Shown here piece after piece: positions 34,114-43,240 of a stretch of DNA of 64,000 bases. Numbering within the stretch: the first letter of the stretch is position 1; every line of letters begins with the position of its first letter. Both the position numbers and the translations under genes were made by a program. Location: positions 496,001-560,000 of the forward strand of contig CAWIED010000001.1 in assembly GCA_963835085.1 (NCBI GenBank), in the 5' to 3' direction. This DNA comes from JBDIAG01 sp963835085 (lineage in GTDB: Bacteria; Actinomycetota; Actinomycetes; Actinomycetales; CAWJMD01). A model generated the notes under the pieces. It worked only from the letters and a program-made list of their open reading frames with translations, was not told the DNA's origin and did no database searches.

Positions 34114-35764
34114 CCCCGGCCTCCTGCCCGGTTCGCCTGCCACCACTGGCGGAACGTCTGCGTGGGCGGACTGGGAATGTCGCGGGCACCCGTCCAGGCC
34201 GCCAGCGGCCAGGGCAGCACGCCGATCGGCCTGCCGTGCAGCGCCTTGCCTGCCACCGTGGCTGCGCGTTGGGCGGCGCCGAGACGCTTAGGGTCGCTCA
34301 ACATCCAACTCGCGGCGCGCATGGTGGCCGCCTCGGCGGTGGGCCCCGAGCTTTCCACGACCTCCTCGCGCAGGTGCACGAGCAGCTTCGGGATGTCGAT
34401 GCGCACCGGGCAGGCGTCGAAGCACGCCCCGCACAGGCTGGAGGCGAAGGGCAGCGACCGGTCGACCGGGCTCGTCGTGCCACGCAGTTGTGGGTTGAGC
34501 ACTGCACCGATCGGCCCGGGATAGACCGAGCCGTAGGCGTGCCCGCCGGCGCGCTCATACACCGGGCACACGTTGAGGCAGGCCGAACACCTGATGCAGC
34601 GCAATGCCTGGCGTCCCAACTCGTCGGCCAGCACGTGGGTGCGCCCGTTGTCGAGCAGGATCACGTGGACGTCCGAGGGACCGTCGCCGTCATGGGAGCC
34701 CGTCCAGATGGAGGTGTAGGGGTTCATCCGCTCGCCGGTGGAACTCCGCGGCAGCAACTGCAGGAAGATGCCGAGGTCGTCCCACGTGGGCAGCACCTTC
34801 TCGATGCCTACCACCGAGATGAGCGTGTCAGGCAGCGTGAGGCACATCCGTCCGTTGCCTTCCGACTCCACCACCACGAGCGCTCCGGTCTCGGCGATGG
34901 CGAAGTTCGCTCCCGAGACGGCCACCTTGGCGCGCAGGAACTTCTCGCGCAGGTGCAGCCGGGCCGCCTCGGCGAGCCGGGCGGGTTCGTCGGTGAGGTC
35001 AGCAGGCGCCGGACGCCGACCTGGCCCATCTCGCGGCGGAAGATGTCGCGGATCTCGCTGCGGTTGCGGTGAATCGCGGGTACGAGAATGTGGCTCGGCC
35101 GGTCATGGCCGAGTTGCACGATGAGCTCGGCCAGGTCGGTCTCCCAAGCATGGATGCCTGCGGCCTCAAGGGCCTCGTTGAGCTCGATCTCCTGGGTGGC
35201 CATCGACTTAACCTTCACCACCTCGGTGGCTTGTTTGGCCAGCACGAGGTCGATGACGATCTGGTTGGCTTCGGGCGCATCACGGGCCCAGTGCACAGTG
35301 GCGCCCGCGGCGGTGAGGTTCGCCTCGAGCTGCACCAGGTAGTCGGCGAGGTGGGTGAGGGTCTCGTCTTTGGCCTCGGCCCCGGCTCGACGCAGTTCCT
35401 CCCAGCCGGCCACCTCGGCCACCACCTCGGCCCGCTTGTCGCGGATGATGTGGGTGGCGTGCCGCAGGTTGTGACGCTGCTGCGCATTGTTCAGCCCCTG
35501 GTAGGCCGCCACCGGGAACTTGGGCATGCCCACGAACGTGGGTGAGGTGCGTTGGACCGGCCCGGCGATGGGTTGGAGCCCGACTGCGGACCGGGTCCCG
35601 GTGACGTCGCCCGGTTGCGAATCCATGCCCGGTTGCGAACTCATGCCCGGTTGCGAACTCGAGCCTGGTGAACTCGAGCCTGGTTGCGGACCAAGCGCGG
35701 GTTGCGAACTCGAGCCTGGTTGTGAACTCGAGCCTGGTGAACTCGAGCCTGGTTGCGAACTCAT
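34110..35764 (-). pseudogene. lutB: LutB iron-sulfur lactate oxidation subunit, one frameshift
   Basis: From ATG 35764 (overlapping the lutA stop) the protein starts with a 50-residue Ser/Gln/Pro/Gly repeat. It continues as LutB (QRHNLRHATHIIRDKRAEVV; AGIHAWETDLAELIVQLGHD; HILVPAIHRNRSEI) up to about 35010. There the frame shifts by one base (fits a single deletion) and continues ADLTDEPARLAEAARLHLRE to the end at 34110. The 3' part holds the 2x[4Fe-4S] ferredoxin cysteines (CIRCSACLNVCPVYE; CGACFDACPVRIDIP). Its role is electron transfer and catalysis in L-lactate oxidation. Everything except the frame is intact, so a sequence error is as likely as a true mutation. Confidence 0.88.
35610..35764 (-). 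repeat. short-period repeat at the lutB 5' end
   Basis: Repeated 15-24-bp words (GAACTCGAGCCTGGT, GCCCGGTTGCGAA) encode an N-terminal extension built from SSQPG and SSSPG units not present in typical LutB proteins. This is a candidate variable-number repeat. Confidence 0.8.
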
Positions 35765-36501
35765 GCCGGGTCGTCCTCGGTCGAGGCCAGGACCTCGGCC
35801 AGGTGCATGGTGCGGACCCCGCCGCGCTCCCGGCTGAGCATGCCGCCGATGTGAGCCAGACACGAGTTGTCGCCGGCGACCAGCACCTCGGCGTCGGTCT
35901 CTTGCACGTGTCGCACCTTGTCGGCGCCCATGGCCACGGAGACGTCGGCGTTCTTCATGGCGAAGGTGCCGCCGAAACCGCAGCATTCCTGTGCCGCCGG
36001 CAGGTCGATCAGCGTGATGCCACGTACTGCTTCGAGCAGTTGCCGGGGCCGTTCGCCTACCCGCAGCATGCGCAGCGAATGGCAGGTGGGGTGATAGGTG
36101 ACCCGATGGGGAAAGTACGCACCCACATCGGTCAACCGGAGGACGTCGACCAGAAACTCGGACAGCTCATAGACGCGTGGTGTCAGCGCCTGCACCCGGG
36201 TGGCCAGCGCGGTGTTGCCCGCGGCCACCACCAGATCATGGTGCTGTTCGCGCACCGAACCGGTGCACGAGCCCGAGGGTGCCACCACCGCGTCGTAGCC
36301 TTCGAACACGTTCACGAAGCGCTCTACCAGGGGCAGAGCCTGCCTGCCGTAGCCGGTGTTGGTGAACATCTGCCCGCAGCAGGTCTGCTCCGTCGGAAAC
36401 TCCACCGAACAGCCAAGCCGCTCAAGGAGTTTCACAGTGGCGATCGGGGTGTCCGGCCACATGGTGTCGTTGAAGCATGTAGCGAACAGGGCCACCCGCA
36501 T
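35761..36501 (-). CDS. lutA: lactate utilization protein LutA
   Basis: 246 residues. ATG 36501 is chosen with GAGAGG upstream; a TTG 18 bp earlier is possible. It has two CCG domains (QTCCGQMFTNTGYG and AAQECCGFGGTFAMKNADVS) that ligate an iron-sulfur cofactor, as in heterodisulfide reductase-type proteins. It is the first gene of the lut operon. No regulator gene is adjacent. Confidence 0.93.
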   Translation of the reverse strand: MRVALFATCFNDTMWPDTPIATVKLLERLGCSVEFPTEQTCCGQMFTNTGYGRQALPLVERFVNVFEGYDAVVAPSGSCTGSVREQHHDLVVAAGNTALATRVQALTPRVYELSEFLVDVLRLTDVGAYFPHRVTYHPTCHSLRMLRVGERPRQLLEAVRGITLIDLPAAQECCGFGGTFAMKNADVSVAMGADKVRHVQETDAEVLVAGDNSCLAHIGGMLSRERGGVRTMHLAEVLASTEDDPA

Positions 36502-36620
36502 CCGGTCACCGCCTCTCAAGGAGCCTGGTGCACGACACTACTCATGCCTGATGAGTCTCGGCCGTATTCAGCGTCCCGCCGGCTCCGCTCTCGGTGACGG
36601 ATCGTGCGTGTAGGCTGCCG

Positions 36621-36704
36621 CCAGGTCATGAGTGTCAGCGACAAGCCCCGGCTCGCTGACCGGCAACCCTCCTCCGCGGTGGGGTGCCCCGGGTGAAGAC
36701 CTGG
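36621..36704 (+). promoter_or_regulatory. SAM-IV riboswitch
   Basis: The closing helix CCAGGTC / GACCTGG is perfect. Inside are GGTCATGAGTG, CAAGCCCCGGC, GACCGGCAACCCTCC and GGTGGGGTGCCCCGGGTGA, which I recognise as the conserved core of actinobacterial SAM-IV riboswitches. It lies 80 nt before metY and would reduce expression when S-adenosylmethionine is high. A GC-rich hairpin around 36708-36760 may be the expression platform. Confidence 0.88.
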
Positions 36705-36784
36705 CTGTGCGCAAAAGGCGCATGGCAAGCGCGGGCCGCGCCTTCTCACCGTGCGGCGTCGGCCCCTGACTCTTGGGAGTTGTC

Positions 36785-38125
36785 ATGTCCGACCCCGCAA
36801 GCTGGGCCTTCGAAACCCGTCAGATCCACGCCGGGCAGGTGCCCGACCCTGCCACCGGGGCGCGGGCGCTGCCGATCTACCAGACCACCTCGTTCGTGTT
36901 CAAAGACTCCGAGCATGCGGCAAATCTGTTCGCACTCAAGGAGTTCGGCAATATCTACACCCGCATCATGAACCCCACCACCGATGTGGTGGAACAACGC
37001 ATCGCCAGCCTCGAAGGCGGAGTGGGTGCGCTGCTGGTGGCCTCGGGTCAGTCGGCGTCGACCCTCGCGCTGCTCAACATCGCCGAGGTCGGCGATCACA
37101 TCGTGGCCAGCGCGAGCCTCTACGGGGGCACCTACAACCTGCTGCACTACACCTTCGTCAAGCTGGGCATCGAGGTCACGTTCGTCGACGGCGGCAGCGA
37201 GGAGTCGTGGCGGGCGGCCGTTCGTCCCAACACCAAGGCGTTCTACGCCGAGACCATCCCCAACCCGAAACAGGACGTGCTCGACATCGAGCTGGTGGCC
37301 GGCATCGCGCACGACGTGGGTGTGCCCCTGGTGGTCGACAACACCGTCGCCTCGCCATACCTGATCAGGCCGCTCGAGTGGGGCGCTGACATCGTGGTGC
37401 ACTCGGCCACGAAATACCTTGGCGGACACGGCAGTTCGATCGGCGGTGTGATTGTCGACGGGGGCACGTTCGACTTCGCCGCCGACCCCGAGCGCTATCC
37501 GAACTACAACACCCCGGACCCGAGCTACCACGGCCTCACCTATGCCAAGGACCTCGGTGTGGGCAGCGCGCTGGGCGCGAACCTGGCCTTCATCCTCAAG
37601 GCGCGTGTGCAGTTGCTGCGCGACCTGGGGCCGGCTATCTCGCCGTTCAACGCCTTCCTCATCGCCCAGGGCATCGAGACGCTGAGCCTGCGGATGGATC
37701 GCCACGTTGCCAACGCGCTCGCCGTGGCGCAGTGGCTGCAGGCACGTCCGGACGTGGAGTCGGTGGCCTACGCCGGCCTGGAGTCCAGCCCGTACAAGGC
37801 GCTGGCCGACAAGTACGCGCCCAAGGGTGCAGGCGCCGTGGTGGCCTTCGAGATCGCGGGCGGTGGGGTGGCCGGGCAGGCCTTCGTCGAGGCGCTGCAA
37901 CTGCACTCGCACGTGGCCAACATCGGTGACGTGCGCTCCCTGGTCATCCACCCGGCGTCCACAACGCACTCCCAACTCACCGAGGAGGAGCAGGCCGCCT
38001 CGGCGGTCACCCCGGGGTTGGTGCGATTGGCGGTGGGCCTGGAGCACCTCGACGACATCCTGGCCGATCTGGAGTTGGGGTTCGCGGCCGCGCGTTCGGC
38101 CGTCGGTTCCTCGGCCGAGGGCTGA
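36785..38125 (+). CDS. metY: O-acetylhomoserine sulfhydrylase
   Basis: 446 residues from ATG 36785 with GGGAG upstream. It is a Cys/Met-metabolism PLP enzyme. WAFETRQIHAGQ and LPIYQTTSFVF at the start, and VVHSATKYLGGHGSSIGG with the PLP lysine (Lys210), are characteristic. The length is that of MetY (about 430) rather than MetB (about 390). It makes homocysteine from O-acetylhomoserine and sulfide. The SAM-IV riboswitch upstream fits methionine-pathway control. It is a single-gene transcript; a repeat-rich gap follows. Confidence 0.93.
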   Translation: MSDPASWAFETRQIHAGQVPDPATGARALPIYQTTSFVFKDSEHAANLFALKEFGNIYTRIMNPTTDVVEQRIASLEGGVGALLVASGQSASTLALLNIAEVGDHIVASASLYGGTYNLLHYTFVKLGIEVTFVDGGSEESWRAAVRPNTKAFYAETIPNPKQDVLDIELVAGIAHDVGVPLVVDNTVASPYLIRPLEWGADIVVHSATKYLGGHGSSIGGVIVDGGTFDFAADPERYPNYNTPDPSYHGLTYAKDLGVGSALGANLAFILKARVQLLRDLGPAISPFNAFLIAQGIETLSLRMDRHVANALAVAQWLQARPDVESVAYAGLESSPYKALADKYAPKGAGAVVAFEIAGGGVAGQAFVEALQLHSHVANIGDVRSLVIHPASTTHSQLTEEEQAASAVTPGLVRLAVGLEHLDDILADLELGFAAARSAVGSSAEG

Positions 38126-38240
38126 GCGGCTCTTTCGTCGCTGCTGCCCCTGGGCACCAGGTCTATTCCAAGGGGTCGGCTTGTCTGCGTGGCGTGCTGA
38201 CCCGGGGGGTCCGGGGGCTGTGCCGCATTGGGCCGTCGGA

Positions 38241-38301
38241 CTGTGACGTTGTTCGCTGACATGTCGCCAAGGTGGTGACGGATGGGCGAAGAACGTGACA
38301 G
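38241..38301 (+). repeat. 61-bp inverted-repeat element, copy 2 (family B)
   Basis: The same length and ends as 21259-21319. Similarity continues to the right through GTGGACG-GCGATCGC. Confidence 0.8.
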
Positions 38302-38558
38302 GTGGACGCGCGATCGCGCCCGTTGGGCCAGGGTGGGGGCTCTCTCGGCGGCAAGTGCATGTGGCCGTGTCCTTCTCACGGTTTGTGGTTGTCCCATAGT
38401 CGACACGATCGTTGCGGTGAGTGTGAGTTTCGTGCCCAGCCGAGATCGCTGGCTCGAATTTGGGACACCGACCCGTTGCCCCACGCAAGATCAGCCGAAT
38501 CCCGGCGCGTCCGGGGGGCGGGCGCTGGGGTGGTCGGTCGCTGCTCCCGGCGTTTGGG

Positions 38559-38649
38559 TGTCCGGAATCCGGCTCGCTTTGGTGTCGTGGCTTGGGCTTT
38601 TGTGCTCAGCTGAGCTTCATCGGCTGGCGCTGGTGCCGGATTCCGGACA
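38559..38649 (+). repeat. 91-bp inverted-repeat element, copy 3 (family A)
   Basis: Perfect 15-bp terminal inverted repeats TGTCCGGAATCCGGC / GCCGGATTCCGGACA. This is the least degenerate copy. Confidence 0.88.
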
Positions 38650-38706
38650 CCGCCCGGGTCTGACTGAGGTTCCGTCGGCGACTGGGCGACCCGGGGCCGC
38701 GTCCGG

Positions 38707-39198
38707 CTATTCGACTGCTGGGCGCGGCTGCTCTGCGGCCAAGAGGTCGCCCAAGCGCGCTCGTAGGGTGGGCCAGCCCGCCTCGAAGGCGGGGTGCAGC
38801 GGGCGCGCGGTGACCTCACCCGGCAGCAGCCACCGCACGTCGTCGGACTCGGCGTTGGCGGGGTGGGGATGCGCAGGGACCAACAACCGCCCGACCACCA
38901 CCGTGAAGCGCCAGTCGGTGTGGTCGACGCTGGCGTAAGAGTCGAGCACCTGCACCGAATCCGGGGCGATGCCGTTCTCTTCGTGGGCCTCGCGCAGGGC
39001 ACCGGCGATTGCGTCCTCATGGGAGTCGAGGGCGCCGCCGGGCAGAGCCCAGGTGCCTCCGTGATGCACCCAGCCGGAACGCAATTGCAGCAGCACCCGG
39101 CCGTTGTCGGTGAGCAGCAGCCCGGCCGCGCCGTAGAGTCCCCAGTGCCGCTGGCCGCAACGGCACTGCACCCAGCCGTTGCCATCGCCCGCCGTCAC
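38707..39198 (-). CDS. Nudix hydrolase
   Basis: 163 residues. The Nudix box is complete: GALDSHEDAIAGALREAHEE then NGI. It is preceded by WALPGGA and an N-terminal CRCGQRHWG, reminiscent of a small zinc site. Substrate unknown, possibly an oxidised or non-canonical nucleotide. It is a single gene, divergent from the stress protein. Confidence 0.9.
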   Translation of the reverse strand: MTAGDGNGWVQCRCGQRHWGLYGAAGLLLTDNGRVLLQLRSGWVHHGGTWALPGGALDSHEDAIAGALREAHEENGIAPDSVQVLDSYASVDHTDWRFTVVVGRLLVPAHPHPANAESDDVRWLLPGEVTARPLHPAFEAGWPTLRARLGDLLAAEQPRPAVE

Positions 39199-39368
39199 GA
39201 TTTCTACGGTAGTGGGCGGCTGCCAGCGTGTCGCACGGCTACCGGTGGGTAGGAGTCAGACGGGATACCTTGCTCTCGCGAGGGCGATTGCTCAACCAGA
39301 GCCATGTTCCGCGAGAGAGTGTGTGCTGGGTGTCAGGGATTCCGGGCGGCCGGGATGGAGGAGTGTGC

Positions 39369-39743
39369 ATGAGCATCGTGGTCGGCTTCATCCAGACCAA
39401 GGAGGGCCGAGCCGCCGTGGAGGCCGCCGTGGCAGAGTCGAGGCTGCGGGGCAACCACCTCATCGTGGTGGTGTCGCGACCGCGGGGTTCGGCTGACATG
39501 AGCGAGCAGGTCGTGCAATTGCGGCAGCGGCTGGTCACCGACGGCATCGACCATGAGATTCGCACCCAAAGTCGGGAGTCGGATCCGGCGGATGACCTCA
39601 TCCGGGTGGCTGAGGAGGTTGCGGCCGACCTCATCGTCATCGGGCTTCGCCGCCGCACTCCGGTGGGCAAGCTGATCCTGGGCTCGAGTGCCCAGCGGGT
39701 GCTGCTGGATGCCACCTGCCCTGTACTAGCAGTCAAGGCCTGA
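39369..39743 (+). CDS. universal stress protein (UspA family)
   Basis: 124 residues from ATG 39369 after GGAGGAGTG. A short UspA fold starting MSIVVGFIQTKEGRAAVEAA and ending ADLIVIGLRRRTPVGKLILG then SSAQRVLLDATCPVLAVK, which includes the nucleotide-binding G-x2-G-x9-G(S/T) pattern in slightly varied form. Cytoplasmic. It probably binds ATP or AMP under stress. Confidence 0.88.
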   Translation: MSIVVGFIQTKEGRAAVEAAVAESRLRGNHLIVVVSRPRGSADMSEQVVQLRQRLVTDGIDHEIRTQSRESDPADDLIRVAEEVAADLIVIGLRRRTPVGKLILGSSAQRVLLDATCPVLAVKA

Positions 39744-40025
39744 ATCCGACATTCCGGCAGGTTGGTCGCCGGTCGAGGTGTCTGACCTGAGGGACGGCTC
39801 TGCGGCCATCCCCTGCGGGTGGGGACCTCGTCCGCGGCTCGGGTTTGGGGTTTGCAGCAAACCGTGGCAAGATGGGGGGGCTTGACTAGGTCCCTGCTAC
39901 TGCATGCCCTATTTCGAGTGGTCAGCGGTTGTGGCCTATCGGGAGTGGTTCGGTGTTCTGTGGCGTTACCTATTAGACGCGGCCCCAAATCGGAGCCGAG
40001 GCATACGTACGACGAAAGGCAGTCT

Positions 40026-41583
40026 GTGTCATCGGTTGCCCCCCAAAGCATTCTTCCCGCGGAGTTCTCCCACCCCAGCCTGCAGCAGCTCGTGCAGTCG
40101 GGCGCCACGCACGGTTACGTCTCGGGCGCCCAAGTGCGCGAGCGCCTGCCTGACGGCGAAGGTGGCAAAGTCCCGGCTCGGTGACGTGCTCGCCGCACTC
40201 ACCTCGTCGGGCATCGAGGTGCGAACCGACGCGGACCGCGCCGTAGCGGCCACCGCGCGGGCTAGCGTGAGTGCCCCCGTGAAGAAGACGACGGCCCGAA
40301 AGACCGCCGCCAAGAAGACAGCCGCCGTCAAGGCGGTGCCCGACGCCGATGGTGCGGGTCCCAAGCCGCGCAAGCGCGCGGCCACCAAGAAGACCGCCGC
40401 GAAGACTGCGACGTCGATCGAGTCCGACGACCTCGACGAGACCGCGACGGATGAAGACGTCGCGATCGACGAGCTCGAAGAGGTCGACGTCGCCGACGTG
40501 ACGGACGAGGCTTCCGACGATGACGCCGCGAGCGACTCCGACGACGCGGACTCCGACGATGCCGACACCCCTGCGGATGCCGGCAAGGCCAAGGGCGAAG
40601 AGATCGCCGAGTCTTTCGTCCTGTCTGCCGACGACGAGGATGATGCCCCTGCGGTGCAGGTGGCCACCGCAGGCGCCACCGCCGACCCGGTCAAGGACTA
40701 CCTGAAGCAGATCGGCAAGGTCGCGCTGCTCAACGCCGGTGAAGAGGTCGAACTCGCCAAGCGCATCGAGGCCGGCCTGTTCGCGGAGGAGAAGCTCAAC
40801 TCCGGTCAGAAGCTCAGTCCTACGGCCGAGCGCGAGCTGCGTTGGATCGCGCACGACGGGCGCCGCGCCAAGAACCACCTGCTGGAGGCGAACCTGCGGC
40901 TCGTGGTATCGCTGGCGAAGCGGTACACCGGCCGTGGCATGCAGTTCCTCGACCTGATCCAGGAGGGCAACCTCGGCCTGATCCGTGCGGTGGAGAAGTT
41001 CGACTACACCAAGGGCTTCAAGTTCTCCACGTACGCCACCTGGTGGATCCGGCAGGCGATCACCCGGGCAATGGCCGATCAGGCCCGCACCATCCGCATC
41101 CCCGTGCACATGGTCGAGGTCATCAACAAGCTCGCCCGGGTGCAGCGGCAGATGCTGCAGGATCTCGGTCGCGAACCCACTCCGGAAGAGCTCGCCAAAG
41201 AGCTCGACATGACCCCGGAGAAGGTCGTCGAAGTGCAGAAGTACGGCCGCGAGCCGATCTCGCTGCACACCCCGCTCGGTGAAGACGGCGACAGTGAGTT
41301 CGGCGACCTGATCGAAGACTCCGAGGCGGTCGTTCCGGCCGACGCCGTGTCGTTCACCCTGCTGCAGGAGCAGTTGCACTCGGTGCTCGACACCCTCTCC
41401 GAGCGCGAGGCCGGCGTGGTCTCCATGCGCTTCGGGCTCACCGACGGACAGCCGAAGACTTTAGACGAGATCGGCAAGGTCTACGGGGTCACCCGCGAGC
41501 GGATTCGCCAGATCGAGTCCAAGACGATGAGCAAGCTGCGGCATCCCTCGCGCTCGCAGGTGCTGCGCGACTACCTGGACTGA
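40026..41583 (+). pseudogene. sigA: principal sigma-70 factor, apparent frameshift in region 1.1
   Basis: The primary sigma factor (RpoD/SigA/HrdB type). A GTG at 40026 behind GAAAGG starts an N-terminus with region 1.1 (HPSLQQLVQSGATHGYVSGA). The frame changes near 40145 (fits one extra base) and continues KVAKSRLGDVLAALTSSGIE. A Lys/Ala linker (KKTAAKK) and a long acidic stretch follow, then regions 1.2 to 4.2 intact: DPVKDYLKQIGKVALLNAGE; FKFSTYATWWIRQAITRAMA; TRERIRQIESKTMSKLRHPS. It ends RSQVLRDYLD. The gene should be essential, so the frameshift is probably a sequence error or is bypassed by an internal start. It is not a true pseudogene in my view; the type marks the broken frame. Its last 20 bp are attL. 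Confidence 0.9.
41564..41583 (+). repeat. attL core
   Basis: TGCGCGACTACCTGGACTGA, the final 20 bp of the sigma gene including its stop, is repeated exactly at 51822-51841. The adjacent tyrosine integrase gene makes these the attachment sites of the element. Confidence 0.88.
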
Positions 41584-41611
41584 CGTTCTGCTGCCGATGA
41601 GGCTGTTCGTG

Positions 41612-41643
41612 CAGGTCAGAGCCCTGTTTCGGGGCCTGACCTG
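41612..41643 (+). terminator. terminator after the sigma gene, inside the element
   Basis: CAGGTCAGAGCCC / GGGGCCTGACCTG (one mismatched position) around a TGTTTC loop, 29 bp beyond the sigma stop. Because it is right of attL, the element itself provides the terminator for the host sigma transcript. Confidence 0.7.
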
Positions 41644-41698
41644 CCGAACGTAGCACTGCACAGCGCTTCCAGTCCAGATATTGGGTTAGCCTGTAGGT

Positions 41699-42637
41699 GT
41701 GTCGCCGCGCCCTAAAGCTGCTCCCGCCCTCGATCTGGCAGCCCTGCTGTCATCGTGGGAGCTCTCGCTGCGCGCAGCTCGCAAGTCACCACAGACGGTC
41801 AAGACGTATGGCGATGGAGTGCGGCGCTACCTGGCGTGGTGCCAGGCCCAGGATCGCCCGGCCGTGCTGGACCGTGCCACCGTGGTCGCCTTCACCGCCG
41901 ACCTGCTCGACGGCGGCGCAGCAGCCTCCACCGCCGCCTCCCGACAGCTGGCCGTGCGCCGGTTCTCCGCCTGGCTGGCCGAGGAGGGCGACATCGACAC
42001 CGACCCACTGCATGGGCTGCGCGCACCCAAGATCGACCAGTCGGTCGTCGAGCCGCTGAGTGCCGAGCAGCTCAAGGCGCTGCTCAAGGCGTGTGGCACC
42101 GGCCGTGGGCGCGCCACCAGCGACGACCTGCGTGGCCAACGGGATGAGGCGCTGCTGCGATTCATGATGGAGACCGGCTGCCGAGCCGGGGAGGTCGTGG
42201 CCCTAGCCGTGGCGGACGTCGACCTGGCTCAGGGCACCGCGATCGTGCGCCGCGGCAAGGGGGGCAAGGGCCGGGTCGTGCCATTCGGCCCTCAGACCGC
42301 CGACGCGATCAGCCGCTACCTACGCCAATCCCGAGCCCGGCACCGGCTCGCCAAGGGCGATGCCCTATGGCTAGGGGACCGGGGCAAGGCCTTCAGCTAC
42401 GACGCACTGCACAAGGCCCTCGGCGAGCGCGCCCGGGCCGCCGGCATCGAGGGATTCCACCCGCACCGGCTCCGACACACCGCAGCGCACCGCTGGCTGG
42501 CCGCCGGCGGCTCAGAAATGGGCCTACTCGCCGTCGCCGGCTGGACCCGGCCCGACATGCTGCTGCGCTACACCAAGGCCCAGGCGTCCGCCCGTGCCGC
42601 CGAGGAAGCCCGCAACCTGAACCTGGGGGAGTTGTGA
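41699..42637 (+). CDS. int: tyrosine recombinase (integrase)
   Basis: 312 residues from GTG 41699. An N-terminal SAM-like core-binding domain (SPQTVKTYGDGVRRYLAWCQ) is followed by the catalytic domain with Arg162 (ETGCRAGEV), a Lys in the beta-hairpin near 187-190, His256-x-x-Arg259 (HPHRLRHT), Trp282 and nucleophile Tyr291. It is XerC/D-like, not the longer lambda type. A TAGCCT hexamer 6 bp before the GTG suggests a leaderless transcript. It lies 116 bp from attL and presumably catalyses integration at the sigma-gene end. Its stop overlaps the next gene. Confidence 0.93.
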   Translation: MSPRPKAAPALDLAALLSSWELSLRAARKSPQTVKTYGDGVRRYLAWCQAQDRPAVLDRATVVAFTADLLDGGAAASTAASRQLAVRRFSAWLAEEGDIDTDPLHGLRAPKIDQSVVEPLSAEQLKALLKACGTGRGRATSDDLRGQRDEALLRFMMETGCRAGEVVALAVADVDLAQGTAIVRRGKGGKGRVVPFGPQTADAISRYLRQSRARHRLAKGDALWLGDRGKAFSYDALHKALGERARAAGIEGFHPHRLRHTAAHRWLAAGGSEMGLLAVAGWTRPDMLLRYTKAQASARAAEEARNLNLGEL

Positions 42638-43155
42638 CAGATCACACGATGGCCGACGAAGCTGGCCAGGAGGTATCTATTGCGCTCGCTTGCGACCTCG
42701 CCGTACGAGGATTCCAAGCCGGGGCCATACTTCCGCATCAGTACCAACTGCGCGTGCGATGTAGCCGATGTAAGAAGCTCGTCTTCGCCGTTGTTACCGT
42801 TCCTGGCTTCCCGCGGATACTGCTGCGCTGGGATGGCACGCGCATGTTCGGGGAAGGTCGAGTGCTCCGAGGGCGCGATGCGCTCAACGCCAAGATGCGC
42901 AACAGCAAATCGCACCGGCAGGGGATGGCGGCTTCCGTGCTGTGCGTGGACCCCGACCGCGGAAATGTCTGCCATGTCAGCCAGGCTGGACACGCATTTT
43001 GGGACGACGCCGACATCACCGCCGCATGTCGCTGTGGCCGACACGTGGAGACGGTGCGGGGCATATTCGACCGCCTGGCAACAGGGCAACCCGACCAAAC
43101 ATCCGCCACGCGACCTTGGCGCCCGCTCGTGCGTTATACTGGTCACGACCAGTAG
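42634..43155 (+). CDS. hypothetical zinc-ribbon-like protein
   Basis: 173 residues from GTG 42634 in a GTGA overlap with the integrase stop. Cys pairs CSRCKK (about residues 45-50) and CRCGRH (about 137-142) could hold a metal. No family recognised. The promoter and operator for the next operon lie inside its last codons, so transcription of int and this gene may be separate from the operon downstream. Confidence 0.65.
   Translation: MTDHTMADEAGQEVSIALACDLAVRGFQAGAILPHQYQLRVRCSRCKKLVFAVVTVPGFPRILLRWDGTRMFGEGRVLRGRDALNAKMRNSKSHRQGMAASVLCVDPDRGNVCHVSQAGHAFWDDADITAACRCGRHVETVRGIFDRLATGQPDQTSATRPWRPLVRYTGHDQ
43112..43140 (+). promoter_or_regulatory. promoter of the element's replication operon
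   Basis: A near-consensus -10 TATACT (43135-43140), 17 bp after a weak -35 GACCTT (43112-43117). The first gene start is 100 bp downstream. The -10 overlaps the operator described next. Confidence 0.65.
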
Positions 43156-43163
43156 TGACTGGT
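43138..43163. promoter_or_regulatory. three-half-site repressor operator
   Basis: ACTGGT (43138-43143), ACCAGT (43148-43153) and ACTGGT (43158-43163) alternate in orientation with exact 10-bp spacing. This makes two overlapping dyads, placed from the -10 to just beyond the expected start of transcription. It looks like a repressor control site. No classical CI repressor gene is recognisable nearby. Confidence 0.65.
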
Positions 43164-43240
43164 TTACCTTCCAGGCGGTGGCCGCCAAAGGGCCTGCGAT
43201 TTAGCTAGATCGGGTGCAGGTGTCCTTTGGAGTACCCGCA

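Larger units (their letters stand above)
38126..38706. other. intergenic region rich in repeats
   Basis: Contains three repeated segments: 38159-38215 (similar to 31032-31086), the 61-bp family-B element (38241-38301) and the 91-bp family-A element (38559-38649). No gene is supported. Confidence 0.7.

Noticed and set aside
39904..40025. ATG at 39904 as start of the sigma factor
   Set aside because: It would give an N-terminus unlike any sigma factor. The region 1.1 homology is in another frame starting at GTG 40026 with a good ribosome site.
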